64,000 bases of DNA, taken from NCBI GenBank assembly GCA_002682825.1, contig NOKP01000002.1:5810309-5874308 (forward strand), read 5' to 3'. The notes under the pieces were generated by a model that made no database searches, was not told the origin of the DNA, and was given only the letters and a program-made list of their open reading frames with translations. The translations under genes were made by a program, and so were the position numbers. This DNA comes from Neonectria sp. B-13 (taxonomy: Eukaryota; Ascomycota; Sordariomycetes; Hypocreales; Nectriaceae). Below are positions 45,220 to 55,210 of this stretch, in pieces; position 1 is the stretch's first letter; every line of letters begins with the position of its first letter.

Positions 45220-46062
45220 ATGGCGAAACAAGAAAAAGACAATGAAATCATCCAACTCGCCAAAGGCCTCCGCGGCATCCCGTGGTGCGAGGAGTATGAG
45301 GTGATGATCTCAGGGATGCTGTGAGTACCTTTAGTGCCTGGTACCCACCGTTCCTCCATGCATCAAGATCTATCGCATGCTCATGGTAACCCTCTTCCCC
45401 TGCAGGTACAACCCGCTGGAGCCGGCTCTCATGGAGGGTCGCCACAAGGCTCGCTGTTGGAGTTACAAGTACAACAACCTGGACCCCAGCACTGGGACCG
45501 CCGACGAGATTGGCGAGACCCGAACTAAACTCTTGGCCGAGATTCTCGGTCGAGTTGGTCCCGGAACCGTCATTGAGGCACCATTCACCCCGGACTATGG
45601 CTGCAATGTCATCATAGGCGAGAATTGTTTCATGAACTTCGGGTAGGCGGCCTCTTATCTACATTAAGCACGAACAAATCCATGAGCTTACGTCTTTCTA
45701 GCCTGACCATTCTTGACACAAGCCTGGTCATAATTGGAGACAGGGTTCAAATGGGACCTAATGTGAGCATCTACGGCGCTGGTCACGAGACGAGCGTGCT
45801 GTCGCGCATCAAGTTCGTCGAGTTCGGGCATCCTGTCAGGATCGAAGATGACTGCTGGATTGGCGGTGGCGTTACTATACTTCCCGGCGTAACGATCGGC
45901 CGTGGATGCACAGTTGGGGCCAACGCGACTGTAACCAAGAGTATTCCGCCATACTCAGTGGCGTTGGGGGCTCCAGCAAAGGTAGTCAAGAAGTTGCAGA
46001 CGGTCGAGGAGGAGCTGGCGGATCCAAACAACCCGTACAGGAACATGCCAGAGCGGGCCTAA
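45220..46062 (+). CDS. Sugar O-acetyltransferase (maltose/galactoside acetyltransferase family)
   Basis: Exons 45220-45320, 45406-45642 and 45702-46062 give 232 aa. N-terminal mac domain (GMLYNPLEPALMEGRHKAR) precedes hexapeptide left-handed beta-helix repeats (IGDRVQMGPNVSIYGAGH, IEDDCWIGGGVTILPGVTIG, CTVGANATVTKSIPPYSVALG). The His in GAGHETSVLSR is the expected catalytic base. Reaction: acetyl transfer from acetyl-CoA to a sugar hydroxyl, in the cytosol as a trimer. Neighbours handling galactosides and acetyl-CoA fit but do not prove a link. Confidence 0.9.
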
Positions 46063-47154
46063 GCAATGGATCCCATAATTACGGGGTGAACCACGGAACG
46101 AGATAGACGGATCGTTTTCTTATACGTTGTCGCAATCGCAGTCGGCGGCATTATATCGTGGATGGTCTGATCTTGCCGCATCCCACGTGCTTCTCTCTGG
46201 ATCTTGACAGGGACCGGGCTTAAACATGTGAAGCTACGCAACCCTAAATCAAGCACATGTGGTGCTCCAGGAACTTGTTGTGTGCCATTGCATCCGCGAA
46301 CGGAGCAGGCGTTGAGAAAGTATTTAATTTCGCCGAGATCTCGGTTAGCATGTGAAGGAAGATGATATTCCGTCGATCGCAACGGATCCCGTAATGCGGT
46401 TATCCTCATGTTTAGTACTCAAGCACGCCAAGCACGGGTTCCGGTCTTATAAGACGTGCATAAATCGGCATTGCTCCCTGTTGGCTGGGCACCCGTCCGC
46501 CGTCATCCCTCCGATTGTCGGTGTCCGGTAGTCGGTGTCCGGCATGTCCCAATTTGGGCAATAACCCAGAGACCAGGGTGAGTGGGGTCATGTTACTCAA
46601 TATCTGACACTTGCCCGATCATACCACATCAGCAGTCCCAGTTAAAGAACTCGGAATCAGGCGTTGGAGGATGCCACATGGGGAATGGCAATTTCCCATG
46701 CAGTTTAGCGTCCGAGGCTTGCGTGGTTGCCCTATTTTAGGCATACCGTCAGATAGTCCGTCCTACGAAGTACAGCCGAGCCATCACCTCATATCATGCC
46801 CCTATCTCTCTCTGTCTCAGCTTCAGTGCCATCCACACCATAAATATCTGGAGCCTTTCATGAGTCGGAGCCAAGGACGGTCGGGTAATTAATACGACAA
46901 CTCGGGTAACAAAAGAAGCTCGGGGAACTGCACAAGTCGGGGCAGGTAACATGATCCCGTAGCGCACGTACCATTCAAAACCTCATTCTCTCACTGTTTC
47001 CGCCGTTCTCCATTTATTGACCCTTTCAACCCTGGCCAAGGAACCACACCGCTCACCATCACAAGTTTGCTGTCGCCCACCGCTTCCCTCTGCCACTCCA
47101 AGAAAGCACGCCCGCAGCCTGATTGAATAGCCAAACCAAACGCACAAGACCACC
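46063..47154. promoter_or_regulatory. Acetyl-CoA synthetase promoter region
   Basis: 1.1 kb with no gene. Contains an imperfect short duplication gtcggtgtccg at about 46518-46542 and a pyrimidine-rich stretch at 46795-46850. A long leader with its own control is usual for this gene, but no site is certain. Confidence 0.35.
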
Positions 47155-49429
47155 ATGAGCGACTCAAATGGGATTCCCGTTTTCGGTGAGTCGGCACAGG
47201 CAATTGCCCTTCGCTCCTTTGTTCTCCCGTGACTGACCGGCCAATTTGTCCTCTAGACCCCCCTGAACAGATGCTAGCCAGTATGTATTGACTTGCAATA
47301 CTGATACGCGCTTGACTTACTTACAATCCTGGAAGAACATCGTGTCAATCCGCATCTGGAAAGTCAGTACTACCTCGTTCTTCTCGGTGCATCTAGCTCC
47401 GAGGCTAAATTTTGGCAGGCTTCGAAAACTACAAGCAATTGCATCAGAAGTCCATCAACAGCCCCAATGAATTTTGGGGCGAACAAGCCCGGGATCTTTT
47501 GACGTGGTCCAGAGACTTTGACAAAGTTCATACCGGGGACTTTCTCCACGGAAACAGCGCCTGGTTCCTCGGTGGTGAATTGAATGCTTCTTTCAACTGC
47601 GTCGACCGCCATGCGTTCAAAAATCCCGACAAGGTGGCCCTCATCTTTGAAGCTGATGAGGTGAACGCCGGACGCACCTTGACCTATGGGGACCTCTTGC
47701 GGGAGGTGTGCCAGCTTTCTCATGTGCTGAAGCAAATGGGCGTGCAGAAAGGTGACATTGTTGCTGTGTATCTGCCCATGATCCCAGAAGCAGTGATCGC
47801 TTTGCTTGCCTGTGCTCGAATCGGCGCCGTGCACTCTGTCATTTTCGCCGGCTTCTCGTCCGACGCCGTCCGGGACCGGATTCTTGACGCCAAATGCAAG
47901 GTTGTCCTCACTGCCAACGAAGGCAAACGAGGTGGCAAGACGATTGGGATCAAGAAAATCGTCGATAAAGCCCTTCTTCAATGCCCCGCCGTCTCAAATG
48001 TCTTGGTCTATCAGCGAACAAACTCCCCTGACGTCTCTTGGGTGTCCGGAAGAGACCACTGGTGGCATGAAGAGGTTAAGAAGTGGCCGGGTTACATCCC
48101 TCCGGAACGCATGAATTCGGAAGACCCTCTCTTTCTTCTGTACACATCCGGATCAACAGGCAAGCCCAAGGGTATCCTGCACACAACTGGCGGCTATCTT
48201 GTCGGCGCTGCTTCTACCGGCAAATATGTCTTTGACGTCCATGACCATGATCGTTTCTTCTGCGGTGGTGACGTGGGCTGGATCACAGGCCACACGTATG
48301 TGGTTTACGCCCCCTTGCTACTAGGCGTCGCAACCGTTGTCTTTGAAGGTACGCCGGTTTATCCCACGGTTTCTCGCTACTGGGATATCATCGAAAAGTA
48401 TCGCATCACGCATTTCTATGTAGCCCCAACTGCGCTCCGCCTGCTGAAGCGAAGCACTCCTGGGAGCATCACCAACGACATGGACCATCTTCGAGTCCTA
48501 GGGTCTGTTGGCGAACCGATCGCGCCGGATATCTGGAAATGGTATTTCGAAGAGGTTGGCAAGAAGGAAGCACATGTGGTTGACGTAGGCGCCCCAGTCT
48601 TCCCAAACCTACGAGACCAGGCAGCTAACTCGATAAACAGACTTATTGGCAGACAGAAACAGGATGCCATGTCATCACGCCTCTCGCTGGCATCACACCG
48701 ATGAAGCCTGGTTCTGCCTCTCTCCCCTTCTTTGGTATCGAACCCGTGATCCTGGATCCAGTTTCGGGCGTGGAGATTGAAGACAACAATGTTGAGGGTG
48801 TTCTTGCGTTCAAACAGCCGTGGCCCAGCATGGCCCGCACGGTTTGGGGTGCTCACGATCGTTATATGGACACGTATCTCACTCCCTTCAAAGGCTACTA
48901 CGTGAGTACCCTTTCGCAGCTCAGGGCTCTCTTTTCCACTTTGGTTTCCTAATCATAGCTATAGTACACTGGTGATGGTGCTAGTCGTGACGACGACGGG
49001 TATATCTGGATCCGTGGCCGCGTAGACGACATCATCAACGTCAGCGGCCATCGTCTCTCAACGGCTGAGATTGAGGCGGCTTTGATTGAGCACCCTGTAG
49101 TAGCGGAGGCAGCGGTAGTGGCTGTTCCTGATGAACTCACAGGCCAGGCCTCGACTGCGTTCCTGACTCTGAAGTATGTCTTGACGGCTACCCAGGATAT
49201 CAACAAGGAGCTGGTTGAGCAGGTACGGAACTCAATCGGTCACTTTGCGGCGCCAAAGAGGATCTATGTCGTGTCTGACCTGCCAAAGACTCGGTCGGGG
49301 AAGATCATGCGCCGCATTTTGAGGAAGATCTTGGCTGGTGAGGAGGACCAGTTGGGGGATATCTCAACCCTCTCTGATCCCTCGGCAGTTGCTAAGATCA
49401 TTGAGGAGGTTCGACTGGCTACTAAGTAA
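47155..49429 (+). CDS. facA: Acetyl-CoA synthetase
   Basis: Six exons, 47155-47185, 47257-47280, 47336-47362, 47419-48584, 48641-48901 and 48965-49429, give 657 aa. The first three exons are only 31, 24 and 27 bp but join in frame to [20 protein letters not shown] then [19 protein letters not shown]. Signatures: [12 protein letters not shown] (AMP-binding P-loop), [29 protein letters not shown] and the acetylation lysine Lys616 in TRSGKIMRR. Reaction: acetate + ATP + CoA to acetyl-CoA. Central for growth on acetate and for acetate recycling; facA/acuA-type gene in Aspergillus. All active-site motifs intact. Confidence 0.95.
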
Positions 49430-49909
49430 CGAGGATACGGGCACGAGAATTAGACATTTCCTTGATAGATATTTTCCAAGAACTAGTTGTTAGGCAGGAT
49501 TGTAATGGTTCGCAACGAGCGTCCTACATGTAGTGGGGTTTTTATTTCATCCTCCGGTCTGCATAAGATCATTACAACATACTACTCATATAATTTCTGT
49601 GCAAGTTGTTAGCCCCTAAGTGAACAGAACACTGATGCCTTGAAGTAAGCAATAGACGAAGTATAAATAACGAATTCCCACTGGCAACAAATTTAATAAT
49701 CCCTCGAGATAAGGAAACCCTAGGCTCTAGGGTATCTTCCGTGCTCATTACCCGTGGTATTTCATTCTCACACTAACCCAAGTCCGTGCCAACGCTACGG
49801 AGCACACCGCCGACTCCCCCGCCGCCTCCGCTTCTCTGATCCGCGTGTATCCACGTCAATTTGTGCTCCGTAGCCCGTCCATCTCCGCACCCGAATGACA
49901 GCTTAAACC
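49430..49909. promoter_or_regulatory. Spacer between acetyl-CoA synthetase and TF4
   Basis: 480 bp, AT-rich 3' part then a C-rich leader (ccgccgactcccccgccgcc) just before TF4. No other gene. Confidence 0.4.
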
Positions 49910-51557
49910 ATGCCGCCGAGCGTGAACCGGGGCCGTATCGGCTGCTGGACGTGTCGAATTCGTCACCGGAAGTGCGACGAGCTGCTCCCAGTCTGCAAGG
50001 AATGCAGCAGCCGACAGATTCCGTGTTACGGGTACGACGCCAAGCCGCCCGAGTGGATGAATGATCAGCGCAAGCTCAGTGTAGAGCTAAAGAATATCAA
50101 ACATATTGTGAAGGAGAACTTTCGGCGCCTCAGACGACTCCAAAATAGGCCATCTTCACCCGATGCCACTCGTTCATTACCAGCCCGCCAAACAAGCCCA
50201 CCGCATCCTTCAGCAGCTGGACTTGGCACCGAGACCGCAGCCGACTTGGAGCCAACTGTGGCCCACTCCGAGAATACAGACTTCAGAGAGGCACAGCACC
50301 TTGTTCACTACTTAGACTACATTTTCCCACTTCAGTTTCCCTATTACGTTGACGATCCCGATCTTGGAGGGCGAGGTTGGTTGTTCTGGCTTCTTACCAA
50401 GAGCGCGCCCCTCCGTCAGGCGGCACTTACCTTGTCTGCCCTGCATCAGCACACCGTGTCGCAATATCCGGCCGCGAGTCAAGAATCAGAACTCATCCAA
50501 TACCATACCATGGCACTCCATGAGCTCCGGCAGGTTCTATGCCGTCGTGAAGTGGAGGGATTTGCACTTAACCGAGAAGGATGGGTGGAGTTTGCTGCCG
50601 GAGGCCTGGCCTTGATCAGCTTCCAAGTGTGTTCATGTCGTTTTATACGTGGTTTCCGGGCTAATAAACAGCAGGTGTTCCAAGGAGGAACAACCAACTG
50701 GGAGCCACATGTTAGCGCTCTGGGATCACTTCTCGGTGAACCTACTCCTGCCGAGATTCAACTTCAGCCGAGAGAGCTATCAGATGCAGGATCCGAGCTA
50801 GTCGAGGGAATGAAGGTAGCCCAAAAGTTCTTGGTAGGAAACCTACTGTGGTTCGATATTCTCGCTTGCGTCTCAACGGGCTCTGCGCCCAAGTCGCCCT
50901 TTCGTCAATGGCTCAGGGTCCCAGGGGTGGACATGTCGCGGGTAATGGGGTGTCAGAGTTGGATGATGATTATAATAGGCGATATTGCCATATTGGATGC
51001 CGAGTCCCATCCCTCCGACATCGAAGTTCCTCATTCAAGCATTGCAGCTCTGGAACAAAAAGTCCACAGTGGCCTTGAAACCATGGATTCCGAGCTAGCG
51101 GTTAGTCTAGGATTGAGCAGGACTATTGAGCTTGACTTGACTAACCTTCCATATTTTCCAGACCGCGTCAACACAAAAGTCCCATTCAATAACGCGAGTT
51201 TTTGCGGCAGCGGCTCTCGTGCAACTATTGACCATGACGAGAGATTCTAACCAGGCCACAACAGATGTATACGATGCAACAGCGAGAGTCATTGCTGCAA
51301 TCGAGCAAGTCCCAGAAAACATGTCCTTACGAGGCTTAACTTGGCCGATTAGTGTGGCTGGGTGCGTTGCCGGACCGGATCATCAACCATTTTTTGACAA
51401 AGTATTTGAGATGGTTTTAGACCAACGCGACTCGGGGTTCAGCAACTGTGGGACTGTGTTGAATATCATGAAGCATTGCTGGAATAACCAAAATAGTTCA
51501 CCTTGGACTCCAAGGCGCGCCATGGTCGATATGGGCATTTGCGCTCTCTTAGTTTAG
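49910..51557 (+). CDS. Zn2Cys6 transcription factor, acr-2-like (TF4)
   Basis: Exons 49910-50626, about 50675-51100 and 51162-51557 give about 512 aa. The zinc cluster is Cys12, 15, 22, 29, 32, 39, followed by YGYDAKPPEWM, as in the acriflavine-sensitivity regulator acr-2 group. A large helical domain follows (LVHYLDYIFPLQFPYYVDDP, APLRQAALTLSALHQHTV). Intron 1 has no in-frame stop and its acceptor may be 3 bp earlier. Intron 2 (gttagt...ttccag) must be removed to reach RVIAAIEQVPENMSLRGLTW and the end. Target genes unknown; not related closely to TF1-TF3. Confidence 0.82.
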
Positions 51558-51699
51558 AGTTATAACCGATACACAGAAGACAAGACCGGGAATTAAAGCG
51601 ACTGGTGTAATGGAACTTGTGCTTAGTGGGAAAGTTAGTTGATTAAGCGCCTCGCAGTTCTCAACTCCGGCCTTCAACCACTGTTCAAAACGAACTGCG

Positions 51700-52714
51700 C
51701 TCTTGGATCCAGCCCTTCTTTGTTGAGATGTCGACGCGAAGCCAGTCTGTTTCTTCACTTTGTGCAGCCATCCAGAATTATCTTGATGAGGGTGGTTCTC
51801 ACCTGTCAGTGTCATCGATGGAGTACCTCGACATGTCCTTGAAGACCTTTCGAGCCGAAGTAATCACATACAATCAAAAACTCAACGCTCCTATAATCAC
51901 CGCCAGCGTCTTGCTATGGGCTCTTTATGTAAGTACTCTATATTCTTTGGGCATTTGTATCTAGTGCCGGATGGCCGGCTACAGACTACTTGGGAAAGAT
52001 TACCTGACTGAAGCAACGATAACTGCAGCATCTTCAAGCTCAATCCTGCACCGCCTTACCTCAATTGTTGGCTGGGGTATATCACCTAACAGCTTCAACT
52101 CCATTGTTCGCGCCGAGCCTAGAACAAGATTTTGCCGCGCAACATGCGCCCGCGCTTTTGGGCGTTCTGGGCTTGCCTTGCCTTGTGTTGGGTAGGACAA
52201 GCCCTTCCCTTGGCATTTGAAACCGATTTCGCGATGCTCAAGAAAGCTGGAAACGGGGGAGGTTTGGAGGCATAGAGTCCGTTACGGGCATTCCAATGTC
52301 ACTCCTGAACGTTTTGCGGACATGCTACATAACGATACAGAGAGCATAGTAACCCGTTTGTGGGCATGCCCCGGTGAGATTGGTGAGTATACCTATTGTC
52401 TGTTATGGGACTCTTGGCGTTTGTCTGGTATCCTCTACGCTCGCAGACGTGAGCACTGCAGTGAGCCCGAGGAGCGCCTGGTAGTCGACGAAAAACCGAG
52501 CACGGAACTTGTCGTTTGCTGTTTGATGGCGGCGATTCACGGCATCCATGCCGTTGTCAAAGTCCCCCAGAACCAGCACTTCCTGGCATGCAACAGCCTT
52601 GTTTTACCTTTCATAATGGCCAGTCTGGAGATTTGTTACCTCAAGCGGCATCTAGAGTGGAAAACAACGCTGGATGGGGTTCGTCAAACCATCGAGCCGA
52701 GATGCCCTTTTTAA
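51700..52714 (+). pseudogene. Decayed PF11951-type fungal transcription factor, C-terminal part
   Basis: Blocks of a fungal regulator domain can be followed on the plus strand in shifting frames: LKTFRAEVITYNQKLNAPII with TASVLLWALY and a gtaagt donor, GWPATDYLGKI, LGLPCLVLGRTSPSLGI, then NRFRDAQESWKRG, SVTGIPMSLLNVL, GEIGEYTYCLLWDSWRLSG, LVVCCLMAAIHGIHAVV and PQNQHFLACNSLVLPFIMAS. TGA at 52218-52220 stands where the family has Trp (SLGI-W-x-RFRDAQ), and a frameshift follows near 52273. No zinc cluster was found upstream, so the 5' end is gone. Sits directly downstream of TF4 but is not a copy of it. Confidence 0.65.
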
Positions 52715-53950
52715 CTCGCTAGGATCACGCTCTAGCTACTAGATAGCACATGGCAGAAATTATCAATTTATTTCAACATAGAGCACGCAGCGCGACGGCA
52801 AGGTGTTGAACTCGCAATGACTTAGACGGTGGCTAAATGTTTACTTGACGTTGCAAGCATCCACTGCAGGGCGAACCACCACCGCGGAGAGGAAACCTGT
52901 TGAGTGAAGTTCTTTTCTCCTTCTACCATTACATATTTGATCAGAATCCAAGTTAACGTCCATAGGAACATGGAATTTTGATTGGAAGGCTTGCAAGTCG
53001 GCAAATTGGACCTGATATACGCTGAGAGGGTGTTGCCAAGGGCGGTGCTGAAAGATGGGGTCAGAAGTGCGTTATCCTAGCTACGATTGTTGCATTTAAG
53101 CTATATTTTACTACGTGGACATCGAAAAGGCTCTGTGAATTGCAGTATTTGGACGAGCCTCAACGTCAGATTAAAATGATCTAGACCAACTGGTGCGAAC
53201 AGGTCAACACCTCAACCTTGAGTCATCTTGCGGCCTTGAGGTAAAGTTTTGAGGATGAGGCCCGCTGAACAAGAAAAAAAGACGTAATATGATCTTATAC
53301 GCACATTTCACAGAGGTCTTGCTAGAATTGAGGTTGTCCCGTATACGGCGCTTGGCGTTTGAATTCAGAGGATCGGGCATGTTTTCAATTGATTTGACGG
53401 CGGAGATCACAGCAGGAAGTTGTTCAGCTATGAAGGCAGAATTGGCCAAATCATCAACAAGAACGGTCTGATTGAAGCCGTATATGATTACCACCCCTTC
53501 CACTCTGACCGTGGTACGTCCGTTGAGGACTATGGCAAGAAGAAGGTAGATAGTCAACCGCGAACTGCGAAGTAAAGAATAGGGTAACTAGCGAGTTCGA
53601 TTAAACTGTTGGCCTCCAAGCATCAAAAGACTTTACCATCCTCGTTCCACCTTTTAATCGGAGGAATAGTACGGATGTGAGACAGCCTGACGCGCACATC
53701 TCTTTCACTGCCCCTTGTATCCTGTGTCCAGATTGGACCGAGCCGCTTCTCTCTGTCGTTGAGATTTCCCAACGGCTGTTGACAATGGTGATTTCAGATT
53801 GAAGCTTCTGGTAAACACTGCACGAAAACGAATGCAACTTGCACTTAGCGACACTCATTTTTCCTCGGGGTCCTTTTTTCTTTTTTGGCCTGGGGATGTC
53901 CCAAGGACTACGTTTGTGGTACTAATGCCAGTGTACACCTTGACTGAACT
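52715..53950. other. Gene-poor spacer, no gene recognised
   Basis: 1.2 kb. The minus-strand frame at 53204-53557 begins with a hydrophobic stretch but has no recognisable domain or clean gene structure, so it is not annotated. Confidence 0.4.
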
Positions 53951-54600
53951 CTACTTTCCCTCCCTCGCACTTGACGATGACGAAGGTTCCTCAGACTCCA
54001 ACACATCAACCTCCACTGGTTTCTCATTAAGCAGGCATCTTTTCCGAACTGAGAATGCGACATTTACATGAACGACAACCCACCAAACAAGAAGAACGGG
54101 TAACGCAACCTCGTTCTGATATCTGCAACCTCCCGACCAAATCGTCATCAGGGGCGTTCAGATGTTGTGGGAGGGTACAGCGTATCCCCAACGATAAAAT
54201 CTTGGAGAGAGCTCAAAGGGATAGACTGTGCTAGTTACGTTGATGATGATGATCTAGGATAGAAGGAAGTATGCCCAAAATCCCATGGGCACCAGCACCT
54301 CGACGAAGGTGTCCAATACCAGAAAGTTGATGTCCATGTAGAGCCAAAGACACATCCACGTCTGAAAGAATTGACCGGTGGAGACGTCTCAGTCTTCTCG
54401 TAAAGCCCAGATATATTCCGCCATGCTGAGCGCAGATACTAAGCCGAATGCCTTATTCAGGATTAGGCGTACCAAGTAAACGTAGCGCTTGGATAGGAGG
54501 GAGAAAACCTCGGTGAATGTAAATGCGGCGTTTAACCCCATGATGAAGAAGAATTGCATCAGGCTTGGCATGGCCATACACGGCCTGCAAGCTTTTAACG
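53951..54600 (-). pseudogene. Truncated DUF3533/SNG1-type membrane protein remnant
   Basis: Minus strand: LMQFFFIMGLNAAFTF, SALSMAEYIWALRED, stop, DVSTGQFFQTWMCLWLYMDI, VEVLVPMGFWAYFLLS, stop, IINVTSTVYPFELSPRFYRW, GYAVPSHNI, stop, TPLMTIWSGG and ALPVLLVWWVVVHV. This is the C-terminal membrane half of the fungal SNG1 (nitrosoguanidine-resistance) family in a single frame, broken by TGA 54389-54391, TAG 54254-54256 and TGA 54158-54160. The first two replace conserved tryptophans (REDWD, LTWII). The N-terminal half is missing. Multi-pass transporter-like protein when intact. Confidence 0.7.
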
Positions 54601-55210
54601 AGAGAACACAACGAGGAAATACAACGGGACCTTTCTTTCCAGTCAGCTTTCCGCGGAGTATCTCATCTATCCGTGAACCAACAGCAGCCCATTTGCCCAA
54701 GGAGGGGTGGGGGGGCCGTGAACTCGTATGAAGTGACGGCCCAGACAAAGCGGTGCCGTACCTTCAGTCCAGCGACATGGCCCAGTTTGCTGGTCAGAGG
54801 GCACGATGAAAAGCGAAACGCGAAGAGCGAAGGACGAAGGGCGATAACCATGCCTACTACGCACGTCGCACCCGTATCCCTGGACTCTCGGGGACATCAG
54901 GTGCCCGTGAGTGCGAGTCAGGCGTCAACCTTAAAGCTGTCCCCGGACCGGGCTACACAGGATACGCACCTAGTAGGCGGGGTGCAACAAAGTGGAGGCG
55001 CTAAGGTTGCCCTACGGTCCGAAATCCGAGACCCCCACGATAGGAAATCACCACTTATAGGAGCGAGTGGGTGTTAATCAGCCTGCGCCACGACACTGCA
55101 ACCCAGAACCTCATTCTCTGCCCAACTCTTCTAGCTGTGCCGTCATTTAACAGCTTCTGGACCCATCACCCCTCAATAACCCGCTGTCAGCCAATTCGCG
55201 TGCCGCAAAC
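54601..55210. promoter_or_regulatory. Upstream region of the SCO1-LDI gene
   Basis: 610 bp, no gene. Small frames here have no structure. Contains the promoter of the fusion gene. Confidence 0.4.

Noticed and set aside
53204..53557. 117-codon frame with a hydrophobic start, possible small secreted protein
   Set aside because: No cysteine pattern, cleavage site or family resemblance strong enough to support a gene.
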